A DNA stretch of 64,000 bases from an uncultured Latescibacterota bacterium. Lineage in GTDB: Bacteria > Latescibacterota > UBA2968 > UBA8231. Positions within the stretch are counted from its first letter, which is position 1. Each line of letters opens with the position of its first letter. Positions 43,167-52,050 of this stretch are shown piece after piece. The DNA lies in the NCBI GenBank assembly GCA_951813615.1, contig OX638377.1, forward strand, positions 2,046,001 to 2,110,000, in the 5' to 3' direction. Made by a program: the position numbers and the translations under genes. Below the pieces are notes generated by a model. It saw only the letters and a program-made list of their open reading frames with translations. It ran no database searches and had not been told where the DNA came from.

Positions 43167-44078
43167 TTAAAATTCCCCCTCGTATATCTCGTCAAACAGG
43201 GCTTTGACCTCTTCGACGAGGCCCGGCTCTGGTGCTGGATGGGGCGGCCCTAAGAGGTGGTTGGGGTAGAGGCCCTTCAATTGGATGGCCGCTTTTATGG
43301 AAGCCAGCCAGTTGTGTTTGATGGCCCACTGCAACCACGGCTCTTCATAGCGGTATACCAAATCCCAGGCTCCGGCGGCATCGCCGTTGACCAACGCATT
43401 GTAGAAGGCATTGGCAATGTCGGGTCGGAAGGGTGCCACGGTGCACAAATAGGCGGGGGAGCCGAGCGGATAGCCAAAGGCGAAGTTGCGCATCTGTCCG
43501 CCGCTGATCACGCCAAAACCGAACTCGCGCGTTTGGCGGATCAGGTCGTAATACGTGTAGAATTGGTCGCCGTCGTTTTTCATGCCAATGATGTGGGGGC
43601 GTTGGGCTAGTTCCACGGCGGCTTCCAAGGGGAAGGGAGGCTGGCCGCCAGCCCACAGCAGCAGGGGGATATCAGCAGCTCCCTCCAAGGCGTCGAAGTA
43701 ATTGACCAGAACCGGCGTGGTATTGCCCAAATAGGGATGGACTTGGACTTTGACCGCGTCCATCCCCACGGCTTGGGCATGGGCTAGATAATCCCGCGTC
43801 TTTGCCGCCTTCCAAAAACCCGTACCGCCGATGCAGAAAGCCCGGCCAGCGCAGGCTTGGCCCACAGTCTCGGTCACCGCCCATATATCCTCGTCATCTA
43901 GGCAGGCGAATTCGCTGCTGCCGTAGGTCAACATCAGAATGGGCGCTCCTTGCTCGCTGAGCCAATCCACGTACGCAGCCACTGCTTGGTGGTCTACTGC
44001 GCCGTTCTCGTCAAAGCACAAATTGAGCGGGACCACCGGCCCCTTCATACGTGCTAAGGCTGATGCCGCCTTGTTCAT
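43167..44078 (-). CDS. DapA-family aldolase/dehydratase
   Basis: 303-residue TIM-barrel protein of the dihydrodipicolinate synthase/N-acetylneuraminate lyase family. Typical elements are TYGSSEFACLDDEDIW (the GTTGE-like motif), AQAVGMDAVKVQVHPYLGNT, and the Schiff-base region HIIGMKNDGDQFY with Lys near residue 170. The family includes sialic acid lyases, 2-keto-3-deoxy-sugar aldolases and dihydrodipicolinate synthase. Sequence alone cannot pick the substrate; the sialidase in the window makes a sialic-acid or keto-sugar lyase attractive but it is 28 kb away. It is a single gene followed by a secreted protein gene in the opposite direction of the methyltransferase. Confidence 0.85.
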   Translation of the reverse strand: MNKAASALARMKGPVVPLNLCFDENGAVDHQAVAAYVDWLSEQGAPILMLTYGSSEFACLDDEDIWAVTETVGQACAGRAFCIGGTGFWKAAKTRDYLAHAQAVGMDAVKVQVHPYLGNTTPVLVNYFDALEGAADIPLLLWAGGQPPFPLEAAVELAQRPHIIGMKNDGDQFYTYYDLIRQTREFGFGVISGGQMRNFAFGYPLGSPAYLCTVAPFRPDIANAFYNALVNGDAAGAWDLVYRYEEPWLQWAIKHNWLASIKAAIQLKGLYPNHLLGPPHPAPEPGLVEEVKALFDEIYEGEF

Positions 44079-44146
44079 TGTCTATCTCCTCTGAGCGTGA
44101 TTCACCATAGCTAGGGCGGTTGCAGCACTTGCGACCGGACCCGGTG

Positions 44147-46129
44147 CTAGAAAAAGCGACTCCAGAAGCTCCGCTTCGCCGAGCCGCCGCGATTGGCCAA
44201 ATAGCGGTCGAGATTCTCTTTGCTGGTGGGCTGGTGGACATTGATCAGGCCGTACACGCCCCCCATGCCCGTCCCGTCGTACACGTACAGCGCCACCGTA
44301 TTCTCGCCGTCGCGCACCACGTGGTCGCTGATATCGAGGATGAACGGCTGGTTCCACACGCGGTGTTCGCCGACCCAGTGGCCGTTGACGTATACATAAG
44401 CATCTTTATCCACCCCACCAAAAGCTAGATGCACTGGCCGGCCTTTCTCTGCGTTCACTTCGATCTGGGTCCGGTACCAAGCCCCTTCGTCATATCCGGG
44501 ATAGCCCTGATCCTCCCAAGCCTGTCCAATGCTGATATCGGCCCATTCCGAATCGTCGAAGTCCGGGTTGGCATACTCGCGATTTCGCTGAGGGTCCGGC
44601 TCTCCCACATCGAGGCAAAATTTCCACTGCATGGGTACCGCGCCCACCTTCCGGTGGGGATAGGGGATCCGCGGGGGCCGGTGAGCATAGCTACTATAGG
44701 AAGGCTTTAAGACCCTCACTTGAGTTCCGATGGTCCTTCTATGCACCATATCCAAGCTCCCGCCTCGATTGGCGGCGAAGTCGTCGGTCTCCACCTCGTT
44801 CGTGGGCTGATGCACATTGATCAGGCCGTACACGCCTCCCATGAGCTTCCCGTCGTACACATATAGCGCTACAGCATTCTCGCCATCGCGTACTACATGG
44901 TCGCTGATATCGAGGATAAACGGCTGGTTCCATACGTGGTGCTGACCAACCAATTGGCCGTTGACATACAAAAAGGCGTCTTTATCCACACCGCCGAAAG
45001 CCATGAGCACCGGTCGCACAGAATCGGCCGCCACGGTAAAAGTGGTTCGGTACCAAGCCCCTTCGTCATAGCCGGCGTAGCCTTGATCCTCCCAAGCTCG
45101 TCCAATGTCGATGGTAGCCCATTCCGAATCGTCGAAGTCCGGGGCGGCGTAGGCGTGCCGTTGAGGATACAACCCGTCCACCTCAAGGCGGAATTTCCAC
45201 TGCATGGGCATCTTGGCCACCTCTTCATGGGGATAGGGGACCTCCGGAGGCGTGTATGCGTAGGCTTGGTAGAGCTGCTCCAATCCACCCTCTAAGAAGG
45301 GCACAATCCCCTTGAGGATCACTGGAGGCGTGTTGGCGTAGTGGTAGTATCGCTGATCTGAGCCACCCTCTAAGAAGTGTCGAGGCCTAGTCCGCTCGAA
45401 GCTGACGCCTTGCCGCTGGATGGCCTCTAGCTGTCGCTCAAGTTGTCGCGCGGCCTGCTCAATTTGCCGCTCAGCCTGTTTCATCTGCTGTTCCAACTGC
45501 CGCTCGGCCTGTTCCATCTGCCGTTGGGTGGCCTCTAACTGTCGGCGCACCTGCTCGTCGATGAACACTGAGTCGGCACCTGTGTCCCGTTTAGTTTGCT
45601 CCGTTAACTGCTTGACTTGTTCCATCTGCCGTTTAGTCTGCTCCGTTAGCTGCCGCTGGATGGCCTCCATCTGCCGCTCGGTCAGCTCAATTTGCCGCTT
45701 AGCCCGCTCCATTACCTGCTGCAACTGTCGGCGGATATAGGATTCAGAGGCCGTGCGGTGGGATGGTTGCTCGATCACTGCCTCGCGCTGGTGAGTCGAT
45801 CCCAGACGCCGTGCCGCCTCCGCCCCCACCTGTGACTGGTCGGGGTACTTGTCACGCACAGCTTCGTAAGTCTGGCGCGCCTGTGCTAGCCCCAGCTTCT
45901 CTTGGCATACCCCGATGCGTAGCTGCGCCCGGGCTGCCATGTTTTCGTCCCCCTCGCCCTTTTCGTGTGCTTCAATCACTTGCTTATAGAGGCGAATGGC
46001 CTCTTCCAGATTGCCCTCGCCCTTCTCCTGCGTGAGGGCCGCCTGATAAGTCTCTTCGACATTGCTGGCCTGTAAGCTGCCGGCGGTCAGCAATACGCAA
46101 CTGAGAAAAATCGCGGTAACGCGCTCCAT
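44147..46129 (-). CDS. Secreted TPR/coiled-coil protein with two jelly-roll modules
   Basis: 660-residue protein. Residues 1-21 are a signal peptide (ERVTAIFLSCVLLTAGSLQA). Residues about 25-115 are TPR-like (GNLEEAIRLYKQVIEAH, ARAQLRIGVCQEKLG). Residues about 125-245 are a long coiled coil built of RQxEQxxRQ repeats. Two copies of a galactose-binding/GH2 sugar-binding jelly roll follow (about 295-440 and 490-645), sharing MQWKFxLxV, DFDDSEWA, WEDQGYxGYDEGAWYRT, FGGVDKDA and VWNQPFILDISDHVVRDG; their DNA is nearly identical in parts. It may display sugar-binding modules on the cell surface. It sits 125 bases downstream of the response regulator. Confidence 0.85.
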   Translation of the reverse strand: MERVTAIFLSCVLLTAGSLQASNVEETYQAALTQEKGEGNLEEAIRLYKQVIEAHEKGEGDENMAARAQLRIGVCQEKLGLAQARQTYEAVRDKYPDQSQVGAEAARRLGSTHQREAVIEQPSHRTASESYIRRQLQQVMERAKRQIELTERQMEAIQRQLTEQTKRQMEQVKQLTEQTKRDTGADSVFIDEQVRRQLEATQRQMEQAERQLEQQMKQAERQIEQAARQLERQLEAIQRQGVSFERTRPRHFLEGGSDQRYYHYANTPPVILKGIVPFLEGGLEQLYQAYAYTPPEVPYPHEEVAKMPMQWKFRLEVDGLYPQRHAYAAPDFDDSEWATIDIGRAWEDQGYAGYDEGAWYRTTFTVAADSVRPVLMAFGGVDKDAFLYVNGQLVGQHHVWNQPFILDISDHVVRDGENAVALYVYDGKLMGGVYGLINVHQPTNEVETDDFAANRGGSLDMVHRRTIGTQVRVLKPSYSSYAHRPPRIPYPHRKVGAVPMQWKFCLDVGEPDPQRNREYANPDFDDSEWADISIGQAWEDQGYPGYDEGAWYRTQIEVNAEKGRPVHLAFGGVDKDAYVYVNGHWVGEHRVWNQPFILDISDHVVRDGENTVALYVYDGTGMGGVYGLINVHQPTSKENLDRYLANRGGSAKRSFWSRFF

Positions 46130-46206
46130 GATGGACCTCTTTGTTTAGGTGGGTGAATGCGCAGTTGTGAGCTCACCTTTGAACCTAAACGTCGGCATTG
46201 TCGGAG

Positions 46207-46226
46207 TTGTCATGGTTTTGTCATGG
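46207..46226 (+). promoter_or_regulatory. Pho-box-like direct repeat
   Basis: TTGTCATGG at 46207-46215 recurs at 46218-46226, an 11-base period. TGTCA spaced by 11 bases is the classic arrangement bound by PhoB-type regulators. It lies between the response-regulator stop (46255) and the jelly-roll protein start (46129). Confidence 0.5.
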
Positions 46227-46254
46227 ACGTGCAAAAAGATTGTACTTTCTGGCC

Positions 46255-46935
46255 TCACTCCACAAAGCGGTATCCGACTCCGTGTACTGTGAGGATGTGG
46301 CGCGGTTGGGCCGGGTCGGCCTCCAAGCGGTTGCGCAATTCGGCGATGTGATTGTCTACCGTGCGCGTAGTGGGGTACACTTCGTAGCCCCATACCTGCT
46401 CTAAGATCTGCGCTCGGGTCAGGGCACGCCCCTTGCTCTCCCATAGGAGGCGTAGCACGCCGAATGCCTTGGGGGACAGATGCACGGTTTGGCCATCCAC
46501 GGTCGCCTCGTAGCGGTCGAAGTCGATTCGCGCTTGTCCGAACTCCAGTACCGCACCCGTGGCTGGTGCCAACTCACCCCGCCGCAACACCGCTTTGATC
46601 CGAGCCATGAGTTCGCGGACGCCCACTGGTTTGGTGACGTAGTCGTCAGCTCCCAACTCCAAGCCTAGGACTTTATCGACTTCTTCGCCGCGAGCCGTGA
46701 GCATGATGATGGGTGTGGCCGCTCCCTGCGCCCGCAGTCGGCGGCACACTTCGTATCCATCCATAGTGGGCAGCACCACATCCAGCAGAATCAGATCCGG
46801 CTGCCAAGCCAAGGCCCGCTCCAACCCCTCGGCTCCATCGGCGACCGCCTCGGCCTCGTAGCCTTCAAAAAGCAGGTTATCGACTAGCACCCGGGCGATG
46901 GCCGCTTCGTCCTCGACGACCAAAATTTTAGGCAT
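46255..46935 (-). CDS. OmpR/PhoB-family response regulator
   Basis: 226-residue response regulator. Receiver residues: DEAA near 9-12, phosphoacceptor Asp in LILLDVVLPTMDGYE near residue 51, Thr in IIMLTARGEE and Lys in YVTKPVGVRE. The C-terminal winged helix (about 130-225) ends with TRTVDNHIAELRNRLE and HILTVHGVGYRFVE, the OmpR/PhoB signature. Start ATG 46935 overlaps the histidine kinase stop by 8 bases, so the pair is cotranslated. Likely binds direct repeats, for example those at 46207-46226. Confidence 0.93.
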   Translation of the reverse strand: MPKILVVEDEAAIARVLVDNLLFEGYEAEAVADGAEGLERALAWQPDLILLDVVLPTMDGYEVCRRLRAQGAATPIIMLTARGEEVDKVLGLELGADDYVTKPVGVRELMARIKAVLRRGELAPATGAVLEFGQARIDFDRYEATVDGQTVHLSPKAFGVLRLLWESKGRALTRAQILEQVWGYEVYPTTRTVDNHIAELRNRLEADPAQPRHILTVHGVGYRFVE

Positions 46936-48892
46936 GGGCTTTGTCCTCGGTATGCACCGGAAAGTACAGACGGAACACACTGCCTCCATCCGGCCGGTTG
47001 GAGGCTTCCACCCGGCCCTCGTGAGCCTCGACCACGTTTTTGACTAGAGACAATCCCAGTCCTGCGCCCGCAGTGCTGGCCGCGTTGGCCCCTCGGTGGA
47101 ATTGCGCAAAGATGCGCTCCTCCTCGCCTGTGGGGAGGCCGATGCCCCGGTCGGCCACTTCTACAATCACCTCAGCTTCGCGCTGTTCCACGGCTAGACG
47201 GATGGCCTTGTGCTCGGACGAGAACTTGACTGCGTTGCCTAGGATATTGGCTACGGCACCTTCCACCGCTTCTTGGTCGGCCAGTACCGGGGGCAGTTCC
47301 GCAGCAATAGCTTCCTCCACCTCAAAGCCCTCTGCGGCGAATACTCCGCCAAAGGTCTCCAGCGCGGCCTGAGCCACGGCCCCTAGATCGCAGGGTTGGC
47401 GCTGATAGGTCCGGTCGCCGCGCTCAATGCGGGCGAAATCGAGCACATTATCCACCAAGCGCGACAGGCGTTGGCTTTCGTGCAGGAGGGTGGTCAGATA
47501 GTCCTGCATCTGTTCGTTTGACCGGTAGCGGCCCATGAGCAGGGTCTCGGCGTACATGCGGATGGACGTGAGCGGGGTGCGCAACTCGTGCGATACATTG
47601 GCGACAAATTCGGACCGCAGGCGGGCTACTTGCACCTCTCGCCCGGCGTCCCGCAGGATCATAAGCCCACCTAAGACCACGGATACGGCCAAGGCGAAAA
47701 TGCCGCCGCCCACCAGATAGTTGCGCGTACGGTAGTACCCGGTGGCCGCAGAAGTATCGGCCGCCCAGATCCCTAGACGGACTCGGTCCATCCAGCGGCT
47801 AGCCGGCCCGGTCTCGTAGATGGCCTCCCGATGCGCGGCCAGGAAATCGGCTTCTGCGTCGGCGTCGAATAGAGCAAGGGAAAAATCCCGCTCCGCCAGA
47901 CCTTCTACCTGTTCCTGCACTAGGCCAGTCAGCTCGGCCCAGTCGAATAGAATGCCCACCGCGCCACCACCTTCAGCCGCGCCTAGGTACATGAGGAAAC
48001 TCGTTCCGGCGTCGTTCACTCCCGAGAGATAACCCTGCTCGCGGGCCGTAGCCCAGTGGTTCTCCAACACGAGGCCGAAGCGCAGCGCAAAATCGAGGGC
48101 TTTCTCGATCAGGGCCAACCGCTCCAGCAGAACGGGATGATCTTCCATTGCTACGAGCCGACCTTGGGCCAACGTGTGGGCCTCTTGCAGAGCCTGCTGG
48201 CAGCCTGCGTAGAGGGGATAGCGGCCTTTGAGCAGAGCCTCGGTCCAAGCCATCAAACTGGCTTGGGCCTGCTCGGGCGCGGCATAGCGTCCCAAGCGCA
48301 AGTGACTCAAGGTAACGGGATGAGCTCCGTCAGCGTCAAAGACGTGGCCGTAGAGGGCTGCCAGCGTCTGGTGTGCTCCCTCGACCATCGCCATGTCCTT
48401 TCCTTTATAGGCGCAGCGGGCGAGAGCGTTGAGGGCTTCGGCCTCCTCTGCGGGACTGGCCGCCTCCTTCCATGCTTGGCGGTAGAGCTGTACGCCGCCC
48501 GTCCAGTCCTGGTGGCCGAATTCGTGCTCTGCGGCCTTTTCCATCTGCGCGGCAAAGGCCTCCCGGCGCTCCTGCAAGCGCAAGGGCAGCACCGCAGGAT
48601 GGAGTAGCACTCCCGTGGGATCGACGGCGAAGATTTGGGCAATCTCGGTAAAACCTGCGTACAGGCGCGGGTCCATTGCGCCTTCTTCGGTATATGCGGA
48701 CAGGAGTTGGGCGCGGCTGTTGAGCAAGCGGTCGAAGGCGTCCTGTGCTAGCACTGCCTTGGAGCGCAATTCCTGACGTACACTGTCGCGGACATCGCGC
48801 AGCGAGCGCACGCTCAGAAAGGCCAATAGGGCGGCTGGCACGAGAATGGACAGGAAATAGAGGACTACCCAGCGAATTCCTAGGCGCGACAT
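46928..48892 (-). CDS. Membrane sensor histidine kinase
   Basis: 654-residue histidine kinase. One membrane segment at about residues 8-28, a long extracytoplasmic part of about 350 residues (with TPR-like and then alpha/beta content), a second membrane segment near 395-415 (YLVGGGIFALAVSVVLGGLMIL), then HisKA with FVANVSHELRTPLTS near residue 440, N box NILGNAVKFS, G1 DRGIGLP and G2 GAGLGLSLVKN. It senses an unknown external signal and phosphorylates the adjacent regulator. Its sigma-70 promoter is at 48940-48968. Confidence 0.93.
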   Translation of the reverse strand: MSRLGIRWVVLYFLSILVPAALLAFLSVRSLRDVRDSVRQELRSKAVLAQDAFDRLLNSRAQLLSAYTEEGAMDPRLYAGFTEIAQIFAVDPTGVLLHPAVLPLRLQERREAFAAQMEKAAEHEFGHQDWTGGVQLYRQAWKEAASPAEEAEALNALARCAYKGKDMAMVEGAHQTLAALYGHVFDADGAHPVTLSHLRLGRYAAPEQAQASLMAWTEALLKGRYPLYAGCQQALQEAHTLAQGRLVAMEDHPVLLERLALIEKALDFALRFGLVLENHWATAREQGYLSGVNDAGTSFLMYLGAAEGGGAVGILFDWAELTGLVQEQVEGLAERDFSLALFDADAEADFLAAHREAIYETGPASRWMDRVRLGIWAADTSAATGYYRTRNYLVGGGIFALAVSVVLGGLMILRDAGREVQVARLRSEFVANVSHELRTPLTSIRMYAETLLMGRYRSNEQMQDYLTTLLHESQRLSRLVDNVLDFARIERGDRTYQRQPCDLGAVAQAALETFGGVFAAEGFEVEEAIAAELPPVLADQEAVEGAVANILGNAVKFSSEHKAIRLAVEQREAEVIVEVADRGIGLPTGEEERIFAQFHRGANAASTAGAGLGLSLVKNVVEAHEGRVEASNRPDGGSVFRLYFPVHTEDKAHA

Positions 48893-48939
48893 GAGGTTGG
48901 TCGGAGATGGGGAGTAGGGGACGAGGATTGCGAGCGAGG

Positions 48940-48968
48940 AATATAGCGGGCGGCTCTTCCGCTTTCAA
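48940..48968 (-). promoter_or_regulatory. Promoter of the histidine kinase-regulator operon
   Basis: Minus-strand TTGAAA (48968-48963) and TATATT (48945-48940) with a 17-base spacer. The spacer matches 13 of 17 bases with that of the promoter at 54765-54793. Confidence 0.7.
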
Positions 48969-49023
48969 GGTAGCTGCCTAGGGCTTTGTCACCCTCTACG
49001 CCGGATTGCAGTAAGCCGAGCGG

Positions 49024-50166
49024 TTAGCGCGCCCCTTCCTCCCAAGACGGCAAGCTCAAACCGTCCTGATCCCAGACAATTTCACCAGCTCGCAGGGTTA
49101 TGCGGCCCTCTATTTTTTGGCTGCCTTGCAGGGTGCTGCGAGTGGCATCGACAAAGCCAAAACGACCTTCGTGCACGGCCAACACCGCGACATCGGCTTC
49201 AGCGCCTACGCTCAGGTGGCCCAATTCGGGTCGACGGATGACTTCGGCGGGGCGTTGCGTCGAGCGGTAGATGACCTCTTGTAGTGGCATCCCCAAGGCT
49301 AACATTTTCGACATGGTGATATTCATGGTGGCATTGGGCAGCAGGCGGCTGCGGCGGTGCAGGTCGGTGCTGATGGTATCGGGTGGGAAGCCCTGGGCCA
49401 TGGCCGGCACGGCGATGTGGAAGCGGAAGGAGGCGTTGCCGTGGCCCAAGTCGAAAATCACGCCGCGCTCGCGGGCCTGCCAGACAAAGTCGAAAATGCG
49501 GTCGTTGTCGTCGAGCATGGGCGTGCGCATGGAGTAGCAGTGGGTGTGGATGTCGCCGGGACTGTAGCGGGCGAGCAATTCGGGGTACGTGCGAGTGGGT
49601 TTGGGCGAGAAATCGACCATGACAATGCTGCCGGCCCGCCGCGCCGCTTCGATGGCCCCGCCGGTTGATTCCCACCCCGGCCCGCCAAAATGAGCCGATT
49701 TGACTCCGACGATGTGCTCGGGGTAGCGCTCGACCGCGGCAGCGCAGGGGACGGGGTCCATATCGGTGGTGTCCTGCTCAGGCGGGCCGGTCATGCCCGC
49801 GCCGACGATGTTGACAAAGGCGAGGACGCGGGTGATGGACTGGTCCATGATGGTCTCTTTGAAATCCGCAATATCCTTGTATCCAGCGCCGCCCGTATCG
49901 ACGCAGGTGGTGACCCCGTGCGGCAGGTTGTGGGGATCGGGGAAGAGCCAAGCGTTAAAGCCGCCGTACACGTGCAGGTGGATGTCGATGAGGCCGGGGG
50001 TGACGTAGAGGCCGGAGACATCGGCTTCTCGCTCCGCAGTACCAGGCAACTGTGGTCCCACAGCGGCAATTTTGCCGTCTTTGACGGCAAGGTCGGCCGG
50101 GTCGTCAAGGCCGTTTTTGGGGTCAATGAGGTGGCCGTTTTTGAGCAGGATGTCGTAGTGGGGCAT
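49024..50166 (-). CDS. Amidohydrolase/deacetylase-family metallohydrolase
   Basis: 380-residue metal-dependent hydrolase. The HxH site is LIDIHLHVYGG near residue 62, the bridging lysine region is VGVKSAHFGGPG, and further His ligands are in DIHTHCYSM and FDLGHGNASF; Asp in STDLHRRS closes the site. The sequence places it with the amidohydrolase/deacetylase group related to Atu3266/EF0837 proteins, known to cleave acyl esters or amides of small acids. ATG 50166 is chosen. It is the downstream gene of a run that starts with mannonate dehydratase. Confidence 0.88.
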   Translation of the reverse strand: MPHYDILLKNGHLIDPKNGLDDPADLAVKDGKIAAVGPQLPGTAEREADVSGLYVTPGLIDIHLHVYGGFNAWLFPDPHNLPHGVTTCVDTGGAGYKDIADFKETIMDQSITRVLAFVNIVGAGMTGPPEQDTTDMDPVPCAAAVERYPEHIVGVKSAHFGGPGWESTGGAIEAARRAGSIVMVDFSPKPTRTYPELLARYSPGDIHTHCYSMRTPMLDDNDRIFDFVWQARERGVIFDLGHGNASFRFHIAVPAMAQGFPPDTISTDLHRRSRLLPNATMNITMSKMLALGMPLQEVIYRSTQRPAEVIRRPELGHLSVGAEADVAVLAVHEGRFGFVDATRSTLQGSQKIEGRITLRAGEIVWDQDGLSLPSWEEGAR

Positions 50167-50192
50167 GGTGCTCCTTATTCTTATCCGAGGGG

Positions 50193-50936
50193 TTAGTCGC
50201 CGGGGAAGTGCCCTTTGTATTCCAGACCCAACAGCTCCCGAGACCGAGCGACATTGCAGTACTTATCCGCATCTGGATGGCTGGCCGTGTGCATGATGTC
50301 GAAATCAATGGTCTCGGATGTGAGGGCTAGGTGGCAGGCTTCCGCCAAATCGTGTCGGCAGACCCAGCTAACGCCGCCGCGAGCGGGGTTGCCGTCTCGA
50401 CTGATGCCGAGCCTGCTGTCGCCGATGCTACAGGGCCGGAAAACGATGATCCGCAGGCCGTAGGCGTCGTGGAACTGGCGGCACATTTCCTCCTGCAGGC
50501 GCTTTGAGATGCCGTACAGGCTTCCTTCCTTGCTGCGGACATCCGACGATAGGAAAAGGCCGTCTGGATGTTGCACGACGCAGGAGCCCATGTGTACCAC
50601 TCGTTTGAGTTGGTGGCGACGGGCCGACTCTAGGACGTTCCACATCCCCTTGAGGTTGATGAGAAAGGGATTCACATCGTCCTCGGGTGGGTTTTCGTAG
50701 CCAAAGTAGGCGGCTAGATGGACGACGCCATCCATACCTTCCAGGGTCCTGTGGACGGCGTCGAAGTCGGCGATGTCCCCGTAGAGCTTTTCTCCCTCCC
50801 AGTCGCCGTCGAAGCGGTGGTATGTCGCCCAGGCTTCGGGGTTGTGATCAAAGGCGCGGACTTGGTGGCGACCGGCGAAATTTTCCAGCACGGCCCGGCC
50901 GACCCACCCGGCGGCACCCATAATGGCTACTTTCAC
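50193..50936 (-). CDS. NAD-dependent epimerase/dehydratase (extended SDR)
   Basis: 247-residue extended SDR. Nucleotide-binding GAAGWVGRAVLE near residue 9, DGVVHLAAYFG, and the catalytic YGISK near residue 145 (SLYGISKRLQEE). Members include UDP-sugar epimerases and uronate dehydrogenases, and the latter would fit next to mannonate dehydratase. GTG 50936 has AGGAG 8 bases upstream; the TTG at 50942 is too close to it. A 30-base stretch of this gene (50752-50781) recurs as a relic at 52004-52033. Confidence 0.85.
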   Translation of the reverse strand: MKVAIMGAAGWVGRAVLENFAGRHQVRAFDHNPEAWATYHRFDGDWEGEKLYGDIADFDAVHRTLEGMDGVVHLAAYFGYENPPEDDVNPFLINLKGMWNVLESARRHQLKRVVHMGSCVVQHPDGLFLSSDVRSKEGSLYGISKRLQEEMCRQFHDAYGLRIIVFRPCSIGDSRLGISRDGNPARGGVSWVCRHDLAEACHLALTSETIDFDIMHTASHPDADKYCNVARSRELLGLEYKGHFPGD

Positions 50937-50992
50937 AAGCAATTCTCCTGAGAGACGGTATCGCAGCTAGGTACCTGCGACCGGTGGGGCAG

Positions 50993-51973
50993 TCATTCGC
51001 TGTACACCGCCTCGATCAGGCCTCTCATGTAGCCAATGGCGTAGAGACGCTCCATCGAGTGCACATCGACGAAATCTTCGTAGGTTAGCTGCGGGAAATG
51101 GTCGGGGCGGGCGACCCCTTCGTACCCGGTGTCGCGATAGGCTCTGACACAGGCTGCCATGTCGTGCTTGCCGTCGTCGTGGAAGGCCTCGTCGAACTTT
51201 TCCGGCGTGCCCCTGATGTCGCGGAAATGGACAAAGTGGATCTTCTGCTGCTCGCCGAAATGGCGAATGACGCTCGGCAGGTCGTCGGTCATCAGGCCAA
51301 AGTTTCCCTGACAGAGGCCGATGCCGTTTGCCGGGCTGGGAACGAGATCGACCATCCTCTGGTAGTTCTCAACGCTGCTGATGATGCGGGCGACGCCTTG
51401 GATCGGCGACAGGGGCGGGTCGTCGGGATGCATGGCGAGCTTGACGTTGGCCTCTTCGGCAACTGGGACAACGCGCTCGAGGAAGTATTTCAGGTTGTCC
51501 CACTGGTCCTCCTCGGTGACCTCGCCGTGCTCGCCAGCGGGGTGAGTCTTGTTGAATTCCTCGAGGTCGAAGCCAGTCACCTTGGCGCCGCCTCGCGTCG
51601 GGATTTCGGACGACGTGCGGATCACGAAGAGGATCGGCATCCACGCAGGGCACCACACCGGGATGCCGACCGCTCCCATGTTGCGGATGAATTCGCAGAC
51701 GACGGCGATCTCTTCATCGCGTCCCGGCTGGGCCAGCTTGATCTTTTCCATGGGTGGACGGCTTTCGATGACCGATAGCTGATAGCCGTTTTTCTCGTAC
51801 TGCGCCTTGAAACGGGCCAGAGACTGGCGGCTGAACGGTTGCGCTTCGTCGGTGATCGGTTTATCCGGTATCGGCGCGAGGCCGAAGGTGCCAACGGCGT
51901 GCTCGACGCCGCACTGGGTGCCAAAGGTCGATACGGCGCTGGCGTCTGGTCCGAGTGCCAAAGCGATTTTCAT
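50993..51973 (-). CDS. uxuA: Mannonate dehydratase
   Basis: 326-residue UxuA-like TIM-barrel enzyme. Metal and substrate residues appear in AMHPDDPP, GLCQGNFG, FVHFRDIRG, FHDDGKHDMAA and VARPDHFP, the ordered motifs of mannonate dehydratase, which makes 2-keto-3-deoxy-gluconate from mannonate in glucuronate breakdown. Slightly shorter than the roughly 350-residue average. RBS AAAGGAAAGGA precedes ATG. First of the three-gene run uxuA, SDR, metallohydrolase; the SDR may supply or use uronates. Confidence 0.88.
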   Translation of the reverse strand: MKIALALGPDASAVSTFGTQCGVEHAVGTFGLAPIPDKPITDEAQPFSRQSLARFKAQYEKNGYQLSVIESRPPMEKIKLAQPGRDEEIAVVCEFIRNMGAVGIPVWCPAWMPILFVIRTSSEIPTRGGAKVTGFDLEEFNKTHPAGEHGEVTEEDQWDNLKYFLERVVPVAEEANVKLAMHPDDPPLSPIQGVARIISSVENYQRMVDLVPSPANGIGLCQGNFGLMTDDLPSVIRHFGEQQKIHFVHFRDIRGTPEKFDEAFHDDGKHDMAACVRAYRDTGYEGVARPDHFPQLTYEDFVDVHSMERLYAIGYMRGLIEAVYSE

Positions 51974-52003
51974 GGTTGATCCTTTCCTTTCTGTTTCGAG
52001 AAT

Positions 52004-52033
52004 GGACGGCGTGGAAGTCGGCGATGTCTCCGA
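52004..52033 (-). pseudogene. Relic of an SDR gene next to the restriction gene
   Basis: Thirty bases match 28 of 30 positions of the SDR gene at 50752-50781. On the minus strand they encode GDIADFHAVH, against GDIADFDAVH in the intact gene. The relic lies between the restriction-fusion stop (52051) and the uxuA start (51973) with no start, remaining gene or stop of its own, so it is a leftover from rearrangement. Confidence 0.6.
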
Positions 52034-52050
52034 ATACTAGCCGCGGGATT

